Below the pieces are notes generated by a model. That model was given only the letters and a program-made list of their open reading frames with translations. It was not told where the DNA came from and made no database searches. A stretch of 64,000 nucleotides of DNA, taken from Solenopsis invicta (taxonomy: Eukaryota > Arthropoda > Insecta > Hymenoptera > Formicidae). The stretch spans positions 1,364,001-1,428,000 of the forward strand of contig NC_052668.1 in NCBI RefSeq assembly GCF_016802725.1. Direction: 5' to 3'. The position numbers and the translations under genes were made by a program. Shown here piece after piece: positions 10,308 through 22,079 of the stretch (positions within the stretch are counted from its first letter, which is position 1; the number at the start of each line of letters is the position of its first letter).

Positions 10308-11588
10308 ATGGATTGTGAATTATCCAGTGACAAAGAAAACATGAATGAGCAGGATTGTACATACGAATATTGTGAAGAAGATGCTGATGTTGTTCTAATA
10401 GATCTCGTTAAAAACTTTCTCTTTCTTTATGATAAAAGTGCAACAGATTTTAAAAACGCAAAGAAGAAGGAACGTACATGGATGGAAATTTCTGAATATT
10501 TAAAGTTACCAATTAATTTTTTATTATTTTTATAAATTATAAATTTTATATTTCATAAGTCATCAACTACATATTTTTCTCTTTACTTTTTTTACTTTGC
10601 TTTTATTAATATCTTTTTTATTGTTAATTACAGTTACGGATTGTCAAAATAGATGCCAAAGACTTAGAGAAAAATTTTCTCGCGAAAAGAAAAGAAGAGA
10701 ACTAGAAACCCGAAGTGGCAGTGGAGCATCTACAAGACGTTCTTATTATATAACAACATGAAATTTTTGGATTCTTTTGTTAAAAGCAGGAAGTAAGTTC
10801 TATTACCTTTCTATAAGATAAATTAGATTATATGCTTTTTTATTTTTATATATAACTAATTTTGTAATATAATTGTTTTATATAATTAATTGTATAATTA
10901 ATTTTTAGAACTTATACAAACATTACACCACGAGGAACACATTTTATTTCTAATATACCCAAAACCAAATGTATTTTACAAAAGAGTAAGCCAGTTGAAA
11001 CTATTAATAGGTGAGTACAACTCATTTAGTAATAATTTAACAAAGCTTTAATTCTTTTGTTTGTAGGTTGCAAATAATGGTAAAATATTTACTGGTTTAG
11101 TCATAATCTTTTTACATAAACTAATAAATAATTATAATCTTTTCAGCATTTCTGCTCCATCTGAGGTATTAAAATCTTCATCACCATTATCAATACTGTC
11201 GTCTTCATCATCTGTACCTTCATCTCCATCTCTATCTTCAACCCCATCTTTATCGCCAAGTATTAATGAAAATTCGTCATTAATACAATCATGCATAAAA
11301 TCTACGCCAGAAAATAAAGCAATTTTGTCATCAATGCAACCATGCATAAAATTTATGCCAGGAAATAAAAAAAACAAAGCAAAATGTACAATTATGCAAG
11401 AAGCGGACGAAGTTGACAAATCGTTTATGAATTTATCATCTGTTATGTCTCAACATTTCTCAGGTAAACAAAAAATGGATGAAGATGATGTTTTTAGTAG
11501 CACAATTGCATTTCAATTACGTAAAATAGAAGAACCACGGAAGGCACCATTGAAAGGAAAGATTATGAAGATTTTATATGAGTTTTAA
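10308..11588 (+). pseudogene. MADF-domain accessory protein of PIF/Harbinger
   Basis: Exon 1 (from ATG 10308) encodes an acidic start and then LIDLVKNFLFLYDKS..DFKN..KKERTWMEIS, the first half of a MADF (Myb/SANT-like) DNA-binding domain. Exon 2 (10634-10792) supplies CQNRCQRLREKFSREKKRRE, the third-helix region, with a frameshift near 10750. Exons 3 (10909-11010) and 4 (11147-11588) have proper AG/GT boundaries. They encode a Ser-rich linker and a C-terminal helix MSQHFSGKQKMDEDD...AFQLRKIEEPRKA of the kind seen after MADF domains (BESS-like). PIF/Harbinger elements typically carry such a DNA-binding partner beside the DDE transposase, here at 12606-13385 on the opposite strand. The exon 1 donor is unclear. 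Frameshifts make it non-functional. Confidence 0.75.
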
Positions 11589-11635
11589 AGATAATTTTTT
11601 ATTACATCTTATAACAGTTATGTTAAAATCACATT

Positions 11636-11756
11636 AGGTTTGCTCTCTGTAGCTAAAGTGGCTGCACTAGTTGAGTTTATCTTTTTCTTTCCAATGTGGA
11701 GTAAAAAAGATAAACTCTGAACTAGTATAACCAGTTCAGCTACAGAGAACAAACCT
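11636..11756. mobile_element. 121-bp Harbinger-like hairpin MITE
   Basis: Inverted arms AGGTTTGCTCTCTGTAGCT and AGCTACAGAGAACAAACCT with the 3-bp direct repeat ATT (11633-11635 and 11757-11759). It shares the AGG...CCT ends and 3-bp TSD with the 131-bp family H, and lies just 3' of the MADF gene. Confidence 0.85.
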
Positions 11757-12097
11757 ATTTCATGTCGAGACGGTTCTTGTTGTACAACTGCAGTAGGGTT
11801 TGCATAATTGCATACAAATATACAGCAATCTTAGAGCAATTGAATATTTTAAGTGCAAGTAAACATTTTAAGTCAAAATGTTAAGTTTCATTGCATGGAC
11901 AAAAGCATATAAGACTGATAATTTTTTGTTTTTTTGTTTTAGTTACTATATAATTTTGTCTGCGGATAATATTTAATTTGTTGTTTTTATGCTTTATAAG
12001 TTGCTGTGCACTAAAAGACTTATATTAAACGTTTTGTTTATTTGAAGTTTTTTTAGTTTATTTTCTTTTTAATTTTATTTTCTATTACAAATAAAAT

Positions 12098-12430
12098 AAG
12101 CATAAAATTTTTGTTTGCTTGAAAATAAACTTTTATTTATAACTTTAAGACGTATTAACGTGTTCTATGATAACAAATATTATTTTGTTCAAATGTATTA
12201 AAATTTTTACATTTCATTATAATCAAAACCAAAGTAAAAGTGATTAAGTTATATGCATTGTTAAGCATAAAATTTTTGTTTGCTTGAAAATAAACTTTTA
12301 TTTATAACTTTAAGACGTATTAACGTGTTCTATGATAACAAATATTATTTTGTTCAAATGTATTAAAATTTTTACATTTCATTATAATCAAAACCAAAGT
12401 AAAAGTGATATTAAGTTATATGCATTGTTG
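12098..12430. repeat. Tandem duplication, two 165-bp units
   Basis: Units 12098-12262 and 12263-12430 are almost identical (the second has a small ATA insertion near its end). They begin AAGCATAAAATTTTTGTTTG and lie in the 3' flank of the Harbinger transposase. The near-identity suggests a recent duplication. Confidence 0.95.
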
Positions 12431-12605
12431 CCACTTGTTTTACATTAATTATATATGTAATTCAGCACATAGATATGTATATTTTTGTACTTTTGATACA
12501 GTAAAAAAGTAAAAATAGTACTGGATACAATATTTATTCGTATAACGTATGATACGTAGATTCCACATGTATCCGTTCATATTGCCATGTAACTTCACCT
12601 ACGGA

Positions 12606-13385
12606 TTATAGCAAATATTCAGTTAAAATGTCTCTTTGCTCGTATGCTTCGCGAGTTGCCCTATGTGCACTGCAAGGCCTTAGACGTTCTATTCCTTTGT
12701 TTTCATCTCTCCATCTTCCTGGTATTACTGTTCCCATATCATTATCATGATCGACAAAGTTTGTTGGGCAGTATGTTTGTTCGCATGATGATTTTTTGGC
12801 GTTTTCAGTCATTAAAAAATTGTGTAAATTTACGCATGCTAAAACATATCGATCAACAGTTGATGGATGAGCACAAATTGGGCGACGAAGTATTCGCCAT
12901 CTTGATACTAGAATACCAAAAGCATTTTCGATTGTACGTCTTGCACGTGATAAACGATAATTAAATATACTTTTGTTATCGCTCAAGTATCGACCAGAAT
13001 AGGGACGCATAACATTTTTATGCAACTGAAAAGCCTCATCATCAACGACAAAATAGGGCAATTCTATATCACATCCAGGTAATTTCCTTGTTTCATGCGA
13101 TATATTAAGTGTGCGATTATATAATACTTTTCCAAATACTGATTTGGATAGAACACCAGCATCACAATCACTGCCAAAAGCACCTACGTCAACTACAGTG
13201 AACTTATACTTATGATCACATATAGCCATGAGTACTAAGCTAAAAGTTTTCTTATAATTAAAATATAAGCTCCCAGATTTTGGTGGTGCTTGTATCTGGA
13301 TGTGCTTTCCATCCATTACACCAATTGTGTTTGGAAAATTCCACGGTTGCCAAAAGCCCGCGCTTATATTTTTCCACTCACTCAC
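12606..13385 (-). pseudogene. PIF/Harbinger (HARBI1-type) DDE transposase, N-truncated
   Basis: 259-residue minus-strand ORF. It opens with WKNISAGFWQPWNFPNTIGVMDGKHI, the hallmark preceding the first catalytic Asp (GVMDGKH). Further on are AICDHKYKFTVVDVGAFGSDCD, the LPYFVVDDEAF segment with a second acidic cluster, and RARRTIENAFGILVSRWRIL, which carries the catalytic Glu. The C-terminus looks complete. The N-terminal helix-turn-helix part (roughly 100 residues in the family) is missing: an in-frame stop lies just upstream and the sequence beyond 13386 does not resemble it. The internal ORF is unbroken, so the truncation may be fairly recent or reflect an unrecognised exon. It is the partner of the MADF gene at 10308. 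Confidence 0.9.
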
Positions 13386-14748
13386 GTTGGTGATTTATTC
13401 AGTACTTGCACCAAGGTCCGCGGATGTTGGAGGGAAGCGAAGGTCGCCGCAGAGCCGCCATCATTTTTCGAGACAGCGAGTCAGTGCAAGGTACTGTGTG
13501 AGTGAGAGTGTGCATCGGCTCTGCCCCACATCGCTGAAGTGGATATCGACTTTTCCTTTCTCTCAAATTTTCGTTCCACGACTTTTTTTATACGTTTGAA
13601 ATATTTCGCATGTTTAACTATGGAATGAGCAAGTTGATCCGTCGCGATATGCTAATTTTATTGACAGTCACTTATCGATCTGCCAAGAAACCTATTTGAA
13701 AAAAGCACTTTATTATTATCTATCTATCTATCTATTTATATAAGTAAATTATAACTTTCTGCCTGTCTGTCAGTCTGACCGCGAACTTTTTCTATTCTTT
13801 AATGACCAAATTTTTACAAGTAAGGGGTATGGGAGTGTTATGATGCGTATAGTTTGTTACCGATTTTCTTGAAATTATTTGAAATACAAAATTGAGAAAT
13901 AATAAATATTAATTGACCAATTTTTCTTGAAATTGCGCCAAAATTTTTTTTTAATTTTGAATTAAGTTTTTAATTTTTATTTTTATCAATTTCGGAAACG
14001 ACCAGTATATATAAATTTTTGCCGAACTGGTACTCAATTTTATGGGGATATTACTAGTAGGTTTTTGAAAAATGACAGCGGGGCCTCGATCCAATTAATT
14101 GCGAGAAGGATTTTTGGGAAGGGGAATAGATTTTGAAAGCACGCGTGCTTTATGGCGAAAATCGCAATATGTAAATACATCAATTAGAATTGAACGCCAT
14201 ACAATTACCTGAGTGTAATAAATAAATGCTGCCTGGAGCATATACTGCCAATTAGACACGCTTAAAGATGATCTCATCCAGTTTCAATAAAATTTACAAT
14301 TTAATTATTCGTGTATATTTAAAAACATGTCTGAATTTTCGTTTCAAATTCTGAAAAGAAAAATCAAAATTTCCTGATAAAATTCCAATGTATTAATTGG
14401 ACGATAACACTATCTTTCTTATGTTTTTGGCGAGACGATGTCGATGACGTCTGTATAATATGGCAATTGTAAACATGACAGTGCTTTATTTACTTCCTCA
14501 GCTTTCCACAATTTCACTTACTGTAGATATGTCGAGATTGGCATAAATATAATATTACAAATCCACGGAATATATATGTCAATTTGATATAATCATTTGA
14601 TTAAAGATTTATCAGTCTCTTTTCTATTTTTTATAAAAGTATATATATATGTTGATTTATAATATAGTTAACTTTTCTTATTTTAGATATATGATTGGTT
14701 CATTTCTTTATTTTATAAATATGTAAACTCGTCTGAATTGACTCCTAC
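13386..14748. other. Unassigned repeat-like DNA
   Basis: GC-richer patch at 13390-13560, a TATC microsatellite (about 13711-13736) and AT-rich sequence. No supported gene. Short ORFs here overlap the transposase in antisense or lack motifs. Confidence 0.4.
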
Positions 14749-14973
14749 ATGGTTATAATTTATATGCTTATAGCTTATGCTTGTGGATATAGTTGGGTGG
14801 AAGTTCGCGATGAAAACATAACAGAAAGAGCAGTATCGGGAATCTTATGTAAATCAATATGGCGACTTTATGCTGGATACTCATTGGTCTATCGGTCTTA
14901 TGTTGTGCTTATGTTATGTTATGTATTTCATGTGCGAGGCCCTTTACGGATGGTTTATGCAGGCAATAACGTA
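14749..14973. mobile_element. Harbinger-end-like segment
   Basis: In reverse orientation it shares spaced blocks with 9920-10030: CTATATCCACA, GACCAATNA, GCCATATTG and repeated CATAA motifs. It may be the far end of the Harbinger element or a MITE derived from it. TTTATGCAGGCAATAAC at its right edge is inverted at about 16056-16072, so the two elements between lie inside an older inverted structure. Confidence 0.35.
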
Positions 14974-14975
14974 TA

Positions 14976-15929
14976 GGCCCGGTTTCACAGTTAGCTCGAG
15001 TTAACCGAAGTTTAACTCGCTGAACTCAGTTTAGCGCATTTGTGACGTTCCACAACCACCTTAAACCTTCGTTAAGGTTCACTTGCCTCGGTTAAAGATG
15101 AACCCCCGATTTTGGGCATTTAACCAATTTAACCGAGGTTTACAACCCTGGCACCAATGAAATTGCTGTGAAAGTTTCGCACATCTCGTAATCATATTTA
15201 CTTTTGAGTAAATATGATATATCATATATCATTTTTTGCTTTCAATAATTTCAACTAATGTAATTTTTTCATCTCTTGAAAAATTCGGTAGCTGCTTTTT
15301 ATTCATATTATCCTTCACGGACAATTCTTTTTTACAGGACATCACAATTATTTTATTATATAACTTTTATTGAACAAAAGTAAAAGTTCTTCAGCCGTTT
15401 ACGAGCTCTTACAACAATTCTTCTTCTTATCCTTTTGAGTGATACCCAGTAACTATAAATGAACAGGAAACGATGAACAGGAAATGAACGATTTGACTAT
15501 GATGCAAAAATAAATGCAATAATAAAATACAGAAAGACAGTGATCATTCTGGCAGACCGATTGAGATATAATCGACAGTCACAAGAAAAATATATCAGTA
15601 ACGGGCGAAAACGTCCGAACGTGTATGCGGTCACAAATAAGCTCTCAACTATAATATATACCTTAGAACTTTATGGCTTTATGTTACGGCTATTGTAAAA
15701 TGGGCTACATCGGCTTTTCCCTTTTTTTTTCAAAATTTTAACTAACCAATCACAAATTACGTTTAAGGAGAAAGAAGCATATATTCTGAGTTTCAGTAAA
15801 TAGGGTATAGGGTTACGTAACCTACGGTTAAAAATGAGTTGTGGAACGCCATACAGGTTTAACGCCGGCGTCAATTTTGACGGACGTTCAGCTAAACTCG
15901 GGTTAATCTGAAAGTTGTGAAACCGGGCC
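14976..15929. mobile_element. 954-bp TIR element, TA-flanked
   Basis: Ends GGCCCGGTTTCACA and TGTGAAACCGGGCC, flanked by TA on both sides (14974-14975 and 15930-15931). Subterminal regions are rich in TTAACC and GGTTTAA motifs. No coding capacity recognised. Confidence 0.8.
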
Positions 15930-15932
15930 TAA

Positions 15933-16052
15933 AACTTATGCAGGATCTGGTAAAGTTCAATACTAGAATTTCAAGGCTACTGTTTATTGAGACCTCGGTA
16001 AACAGAAGCATTGAAATCCTAATAATGAACTTTACCGGTTCTGGCATAAGTT
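15933..16052. mobile_element. 120-bp hairpin MITE
   Basis: Arms AACTTATGCAGGATCTGG and its near-inverse, with CTGTTTA...TAAACAG at the loop. It abuts the right end of the 954-bp element. Confidence 0.7.
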
Positions 16053-16203
16053 AATGGTTATTGTCTGCATAAATAAGCTTCTTCTATTCTCTTTTCTCCC
16101 TTGACCCCCCTTCTCCAATCCATTTAATTTCCCACTTCACTACCAGATGGCAGTGCTTTTTTGTTTCCCATGTTAAGTACAGAGCTTTCATTTCTCATAG
16201 TAT

Positions 16204-16428
16204 GGCCTAGTTTACACCGAGCACTTGATACGCGTACTAACTCGTAACTTTCTATTAATTTATCTTACTGTCGACAATGCGTGTATACATAATACATATA
16301 TTTAATTATCTTGATTCATATTGTACCAACTTAATATACTATTTTTTAAATTTATTGCCGAAATTAAGATAATTTAATAGAAAATTACTAGTTAGTACGC
16401 GTATTAAGTGCTCGGTGTAAACTAGGCC
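16204..16428. mobile_element. 225-bp hairpin MITE
   Basis: Arms of about 55 bp beginning GGCCTAGTTTACACCGAGCA and ending with the inverse. Mismatches are few. No clear duplication flanks it. Confidence 0.8.
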
Positions 16429-16444
16429 TTTGATCAAAAATATA

Positions 16445-18965
16445 CCTCAGTGAAGTTAGCCGGGCAACTTCAACGTATCGAACATGGTGGAAGGGATAGC
16501 ATGGTGTGTGCAGTTTGGCTAAACCACGCCCACTTTTGCTCTGCAAGGATTACAGTTGATAAGACAGCCAACTGTGAAAAGTAAAATTATTTAGTGTCAG
16601 CCTGTTGGTATGCTGGATCTACCTTCTTTGTTTCACACATGTTAGTTTCTCTTTCTATCCTTGTATGTATATTTCCATAGCTCGATTTACATACGTCAGA
16701 AGGAAGGTGTGATTTGCATGTAAGTGATATTTTTTAATATTTTACAATTGAACAAGTTTGTTGTTATATCAAAATTAAATATTAAATTGGAAAGACTTAA
16801 TAATAAAACAAGCAAATACAGTTATTTTTGTTCAATTAAATTCTGAGCGTCCTCATTATTGTATAGATTTTTAGCAATAAAAAGTAAATAGGTAAAAATT
16901 AAATAAGTAAATAAATAAATAAATAAATAATAAAAAACAATAAAATTAAACCTAAAAAACGTATAAAAATATAATAATACGAAAAGTCTTGTAGTTATTA
17001 AAAAATTATATATATATTAACAATAGACGCCATAAAGCAGATATGGATGGGGCGCGTGTATAGCAATATAGATATTTTTAGTTTATTTCTGAAAAATGTG
17101 TCTTCGAACTATAACTTCACCATACATGTTTGAATTTGTTGTTAAATATGCTATAAGTTTTGATATAAAGTAAATTTTAAATTTTTCAGAAATTTAGAAG
17201 AGAAGGAGAATTTCGAGAAAAATAACATTAAAAAAAATCTAAACAAAGTGTTATAAAATACATAGAAATATATAAAACTTTTATTTAAAACTTTTTTTTA
17301 TATTTTTTACCATTTCGACAGTATTATTTCAGAAATTAAAAAATCAATTTATTTCAAGAGTGTGTTTTATCCTCTTAACAATCATATGGGCCCGTTGTTA
17401 TACATATAAAAATACGTGTCCCACATTTTTATCTGTATTACAACATATTAAAGGCTTGTCAATTTCTTGCACACTCTTACGCTGTTTCCTATTTCTTTCA
17501 CACGTGTTCTTACGATGAAAAGGAAATGGAGGAAACTAACCGAATGAACCGAATCTTCGGTCAAAAATTAGTGTAACACTTCACGTGCATAACTGTTCCC
17601 GATAGAAAGAGAAGCAGATACTTGAATAAGTGCATGAAACAAGGATAGATGACTCAGCATACCAACAGGTTGACGCTAAATAATTTTTCTTTTCACAGTT
17701 GGCTGTCTTATTAACTATAACCCACCGATAGACGAAGAGGGCAAATTTTTAGAGAGAGACACGCGCAAACTGCACACACCATGTTATCCTTCCACCATGG
17801 TATCGAACTTTAATTAATTGCATTCGTTTGGTGGTCTTTGGTAGTCTAGTCCGATCGTTTGGTGGTTAGTCGTTTTCCTGTAAAATAAAGAAGTAATTTT
17901 CGGTGTGAAGTTAGCCGGACAATTTTTATTTTTCAACCGATTTAACTCAAACAGGGCTTATTCGACGCGGAATCGTTTGGTGGTCACGAATATCGCGATG
18001 AAAACGTTTGGTGGTCAATCGTTTTCCCGGAAAATAGAAAAAACCGTACGCTCACGCCATGGGTTGCATGAAAACGTGACCTAAGCTGTGTAATTTGGTG
18101 GATAAATATTATTTTTCCGATTTAACTCAAACAGGGCTCATTCGACGCGGAATTGTTTGGTGGTCAACTGTTTTGTTGAAAAATATATGTACAAAACCCA
18201 TATGCCCACTTTTTTGTTCATAAACAATTCGTTTCATAACGAACGATTTCAAAAATAGGTATCCAGGACGCAATGTGAATCAGCCAGTAAGTTATTGCTC
18301 CGGCCGTCACGATATATTTCATCATCAACTCGTGTGCAATTATGCGTGCTTGCCAAAATTTTGTATGGCAAGCACGCATAATTGCACACGAGTTGATGAT
18401 GAAATATATCGTGACGGCCGGAGCAATAACTTACTGGCTGATTCACATGGCGTCCTGGGTATCTATTTTTGAAATCGTTCGTTATGAAACGAATTGTTTA
18501 TGAACAAAAAAGTGGGCATATGGATTTTGTACATATATTTTTCAACAAAACAGTTGACCACCAAATGATTCCGCGTCGAATAAGTCCTGTTTGAGTTAAA
18601 TCGGTTGAAAAATAATATTTATCCACTAAATTACACAGCTTAGGTCACGTTTTCATGCAACCCATGGCGTGAGCGTACGGTTTTTTCTATTTTCCGGGAA
18701 AACGATTGACCACCAAACGTTTTCATCGCGATATTCGTGACCACCAAACGATTCCGCGTCGAATAAGCCCTGTTTGAGTTAAATCGGTTGAAAAATAAAA
18801 ATTGTCCGGCTAACTTCACACCGAAAATTACTTCTTTATTTTACAGGAAAACGACTAACCACCAAACGATCGGACTAGACTACCAAAGACCACCAAACGA
18901 CCACCAAACGAATGCAATTAATTAAAGTTCGATACGTTAAAGTTGCCCGGCTAACTTCACTGAGG
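16445..18965. mobile_element. Long hairpin element with GTTTGGTGGT arrays
   Basis: Outer ends CCTCAGTGAAGTTAGCCGGG and its inverse. Without the nested 1.3-kb insert (16483-17799) it is a palindrome of about 1.2 kb with arms of about 590 bp, centred near 18357. The arms are nearly identical: both strands encode the same short peptide beginning MNQPVSYCSGRHD, an artefact of symmetry. Each arm holds five copies of GTTTGGTGGT, for example near 17828, 17855, 17969, 18005 and 18156, and their inverses. The terminal block GAAGTTAGCCGG recurs internally near 17907. No transposase is encoded. Transcription through it would give a very long double-stranded RNA; that consequence is inference. Confidence 0.9.
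16483..17799. mobile_element. 1.3-kb element nested in the hairpin, 8-bp TSD
   Basis: Ends CATGGTGGAAGG and CCTTCCACCATG. The exact 8-bp duplication GTATCGAA (16475-16482 and 17800-17807) shows insertion into the left arm of the surrounding hairpin. Inverted arms extend about 150 bp through CAGCCAACTGTGAAAAG. The AT-rich interior (17090-17465) resembles 50340-50690. No ORF. TSD length and its T/A positions fit hAT-like elements. Confidence 0.85.
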
Positions 18966-18986
18966 TCAAAAACCTCTCTTTTAATA

Positions 18987-20940
18987 ATAAAGTTGGTAAT
19001 ACTGTAACTAACTACGCTATTTTCCGTAATAAAGGGTGTTTACGATAACTATCGATAATCGGATCTCGGATTGGATTGAACAATGGTACTCAACGTAAGT
19101 ATAGAAAATTTCCCTAGGCTAATCGGATTGACGATCTCTGTCTCAAATGTGATCCGATTGATGACGAAAGCGTGGAGACGCAGAAGCATGCTTGAAAAGT
19201 AAGTCTCTTTATTTTTTTAAATAATCACACAAAAAATCAAAGATAAAGTTAAAAAGAATGATTTGAATTTAGATTTATTGTAATATTTTTTGTCTAAACA
19301 CTAAATTTCGTTTAAATTTCTATTTGTAAAAATTAATTAATCTATTCTAAAGTTTGTGGTTATATCGGAAACAAATCAAAATTAATAAAACAATTATTAA
19401 TTGTTAGGTACAAATTAAAGCATATAATATTTTAAGCATATCATATAAAATTCTTGTTTATTATAAACTTAGTAAAAATAACTTTGAAATCATTCAACTA
19501 CATTACATTGCGTATATTCGGTTCTTATATTATTACTCTCTAATGAACAACTAACAAAGAATAGCAGATTTTACAAATTTTAAGTTAGCACAAATTGATA
19601 TTGTTCAATAATGCCCTTTTCATGTCAATCCATTTTCCAGTAATTTTTATTTATTCTTGGAGTTGAAGTTTATTTACGATCTGGAAAAGAATAAAAAAAA
19701 CATTTTCAGAGACATTATTGATTTTTAACATATAAATTAATATTGATTAATGTATAATGTAGTTGAATAATTTCAAAGTTATTTTTACTAAGTTTATAAT
19801 AAACAGGAATTCTATATGATATGCTTGAAATATTATATGCTTTAATATGTACCTAATAATTAATAATTGTTTTATTAATTTTGATTTGTTTCCGATATAA
19901 CCACAAACTTTAGAATAAATTAATTTTTACAAACAGAAATTTAAACAAAATTCAGTGTTTAGACAAAAAAATTACAATAAATCTAAATTCAAATCATTCT
20001 TTTTAACTTTATCTTTGATTTTTTGTGTTATTATTTAAAAAAATAAAGAGACTTACTTTTCAAGCATGCTTCTCGGTCTCCACGCTTTCGTCATCAATCG
20101 GATTACATTTGAGACAGCGTCAATCCGATTAACCTAGAAAAATTTTCTATACCTACGTTGAGTACCATTGTTCAATCCAATCCGAGATCCGATTAGTTAT
20201 CGTAAACACCCAAAAGTTGAATTTGTGATTTCGTTAGCTTGCAGAGATCATCGGAGAAATTAGTTTAATTTCTTGTAATTTAATTATTTATAAAATTTTA
20301 ATAACGTATTATTTATTAAAATAATTCTAATCATGGATTATTAAAATAATATTTACTAACAATAATTTTTATTTTGAAATAGAAATTAAGCAAAAAATGG
20401 ATTTCCAAAAATTTTGTGAAGCTAAAAATCACAAGTTCTGATTAATTTTAAATTATTAATTATAAGTAAATTAGATTATATCCGTTTGTGTGCACTAATA
20501 GAGCATGATAAAATTTATTCTGTTTAAGTAGTTGAAGAGGCTACAATATTATAGCTTAACTGGCATGCTTATAATTATTAGACTTTTATTAAATATTATT
20601 ATAATTTAATTTTATACTTATTTCATACAAAATCAATTAAGATTTTTAAAAAATAATATCAATATTGGCAATATCAAAAAATTTATCCTACAAACAAACT
20701 TTGCAGTTAATTTTCAGTCTTTGGAAGTTTTTGTGCTCTTTAATTCCTATTTTAAAATCAAAATTATTGTTAGTAAATAATATTTTAATTAATAATACAA
20801 AATTATAATTATTTTATAAATAATTAAAATACAAAAAATTAAACTAACCTCTCTGCTGATCATTGCAAGCCAACGATAATCACAAATTCAACTTACATTA
20901 CGGAACACAGCGTAGTTAGTTACAATGTTACCAACTTTAT
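18987..20940. mobile_element. Hairpin element hosting another hairpin
   Basis: Outer arms begin ATAAAGTTGGTAA and end TTACCAACTTTAT, and include CTAACTACGCT and TGAATTTGTGATT in both arms. The left arm is interrupted by the 1178-bp element at 19034-20211. Compared arm to arm, the uninterrupted right arm shows where the insertion occurred. Confidence 0.85.
19034..20211. mobile_element. 1178-bp long hairpin element
   Basis: Arms of roughly 580 bp starting GGGTGTTTACGATAACTA and ending with the inverse, flanked by AAA on each side (19031-19033 and 20212-20214). Arm-to-arm identity is high throughout, centred near 19620. No coding capacity. Confidence 0.85.
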
Positions 20941-20992
20941 GATAAAAAGACTATTTTCAATAGAACTTTCGGAATACACCCAGACCGGTATT

Positions 20993-21127
20993 CATAGTCG
21001 ATTCTTATATTTAAGATCATCTTAAGCATCATCTTAAGATGCTATCAACCAATCAGAGAGCCGTATTAGCATTTTAAGACGTTACTTAAGACGATCTTGA
21101 AATAAGAATCGACTATGAATACCGGCC
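20993..21127. mobile_element. 135-bp hairpin MITE
   Basis: Inverted ends GACCGGTATTCATAGTCGAT and its inverse (ending ATACCGGCC). Internal CTTAAGAT motifs recur. Short GGTATTCATAGTCG-type hairpins are common in insect genomes, from general knowledge. Confidence 0.8.
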
Positions 21128-21163
21128 AATAGTCGTGACTTATTTTCAAGATCGTTCAAGTAC

Positions 21164-21409
21164 TAGAGTCCCTAGAAGTAGAGAGTCTGGACATCTGCCC
21201 CTAAAATGTCGGTGATGAATATGTCAGTGTATGTACGTGAGCCTTATGTGTGTGTATGTTTATCATTGTATGTTGTATGCTGTTATCGCATTGGCTAAAG
21301 AGGATTAAACAGGGATCCGTATTGGTGCTGCCATTTTAGGTGCACAATCACGCGCATCCAATCACGTGGAACCCCGAGATGTCCAGACTCTCTACTTCTA
21401 GGGACTCTA
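21164..21409. mobile_element. hAT-like MITE (family C, copy 2)
   Basis: Same TAGAGTCCCTAGAAGTAGAG ends as 6753-6983 but in the opposite orientation. Flanks TCAAGTAC (21156-21163) and TTATGTAC (21410-21417) match at 6 of 8, consistent with an aged 8-bp TSD. Confidence 0.8.
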
Positions 21410-21425
21410 TTATGTACGGTCTTAA

Positions 21426-22075
21426 GGTGGCTCTAAAGTGACATGTTAGTCAATAATACAACTCACATAAAACTTGATAAAATACATTATGATTTTTCCT
21501 AAACAGCTTATCTAAATAAAAATTATTAATATTGATAATGTTCCCATTGATTTTTATAAGTAGTTTATAAATTTATAATAATTATAAAAGGTCGATTGAT
21601 TAATGTTGTCTTGATCGCAAGACCCATCTTCTTTCGCGTCAGTGCGCAAGTACTGTGAAGATAGTATAGATCTAGCAGTCGACTCGCCGTCTTCCCGCTG
21701 GCGTCTATAACCTCTTAACCATTTTACTTCTGTGACACGCATGCATCATCACTTTCTCAATTAAATTTTCTTAAAAATCCATAACAACACACAACCTTTC
21801 ATATACGACTGGAAAGCTTGTGATTTCATCTTTCAGTGATCAGTTTTTTATTAACATCTCTAGTTTTTCTTAAAGGATGTCATATCATTTCCGGTCAAAA
21901 TTCAATAACCTCCCATAAGAGCTATGTTAAAAAGTGATTTTTTATATTGCTTGTTTGCAATAATTTACATGGCAACAGGGTCTCAAATTTTAAGAGATGG
22001 TTTATTATATATTAAAGAACAACCTCCCAAAGTTTTATTTATGTGGCTAGTCTTTTAGTTTACTTTCGAACCACC
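21426..22075. mobile_element. 650-bp TIR element flanked by TTAA
   Basis: Short inverted ends GGTGGCTCTAAAGT and ACTTTCGAACCACC, with TTAA immediately outside each (21422-21425 and 22076-22079). TTAA would fit piggyBac-type insertion, but TTAA is also self-complementary and could be part of the terminus. The ORF inside (21742-21554) has no recognisable domain. Confidence 0.55.
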
Positions 22076-22079
22076 TTAA

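Noticed and set aside
18249..18472. Two overlapping ORFs on opposite strands giving the same peptide start (MNQPVSYCSGRHD)
   Set aside because: They are mirror images created by the centre of a long palindrome, not two genes.
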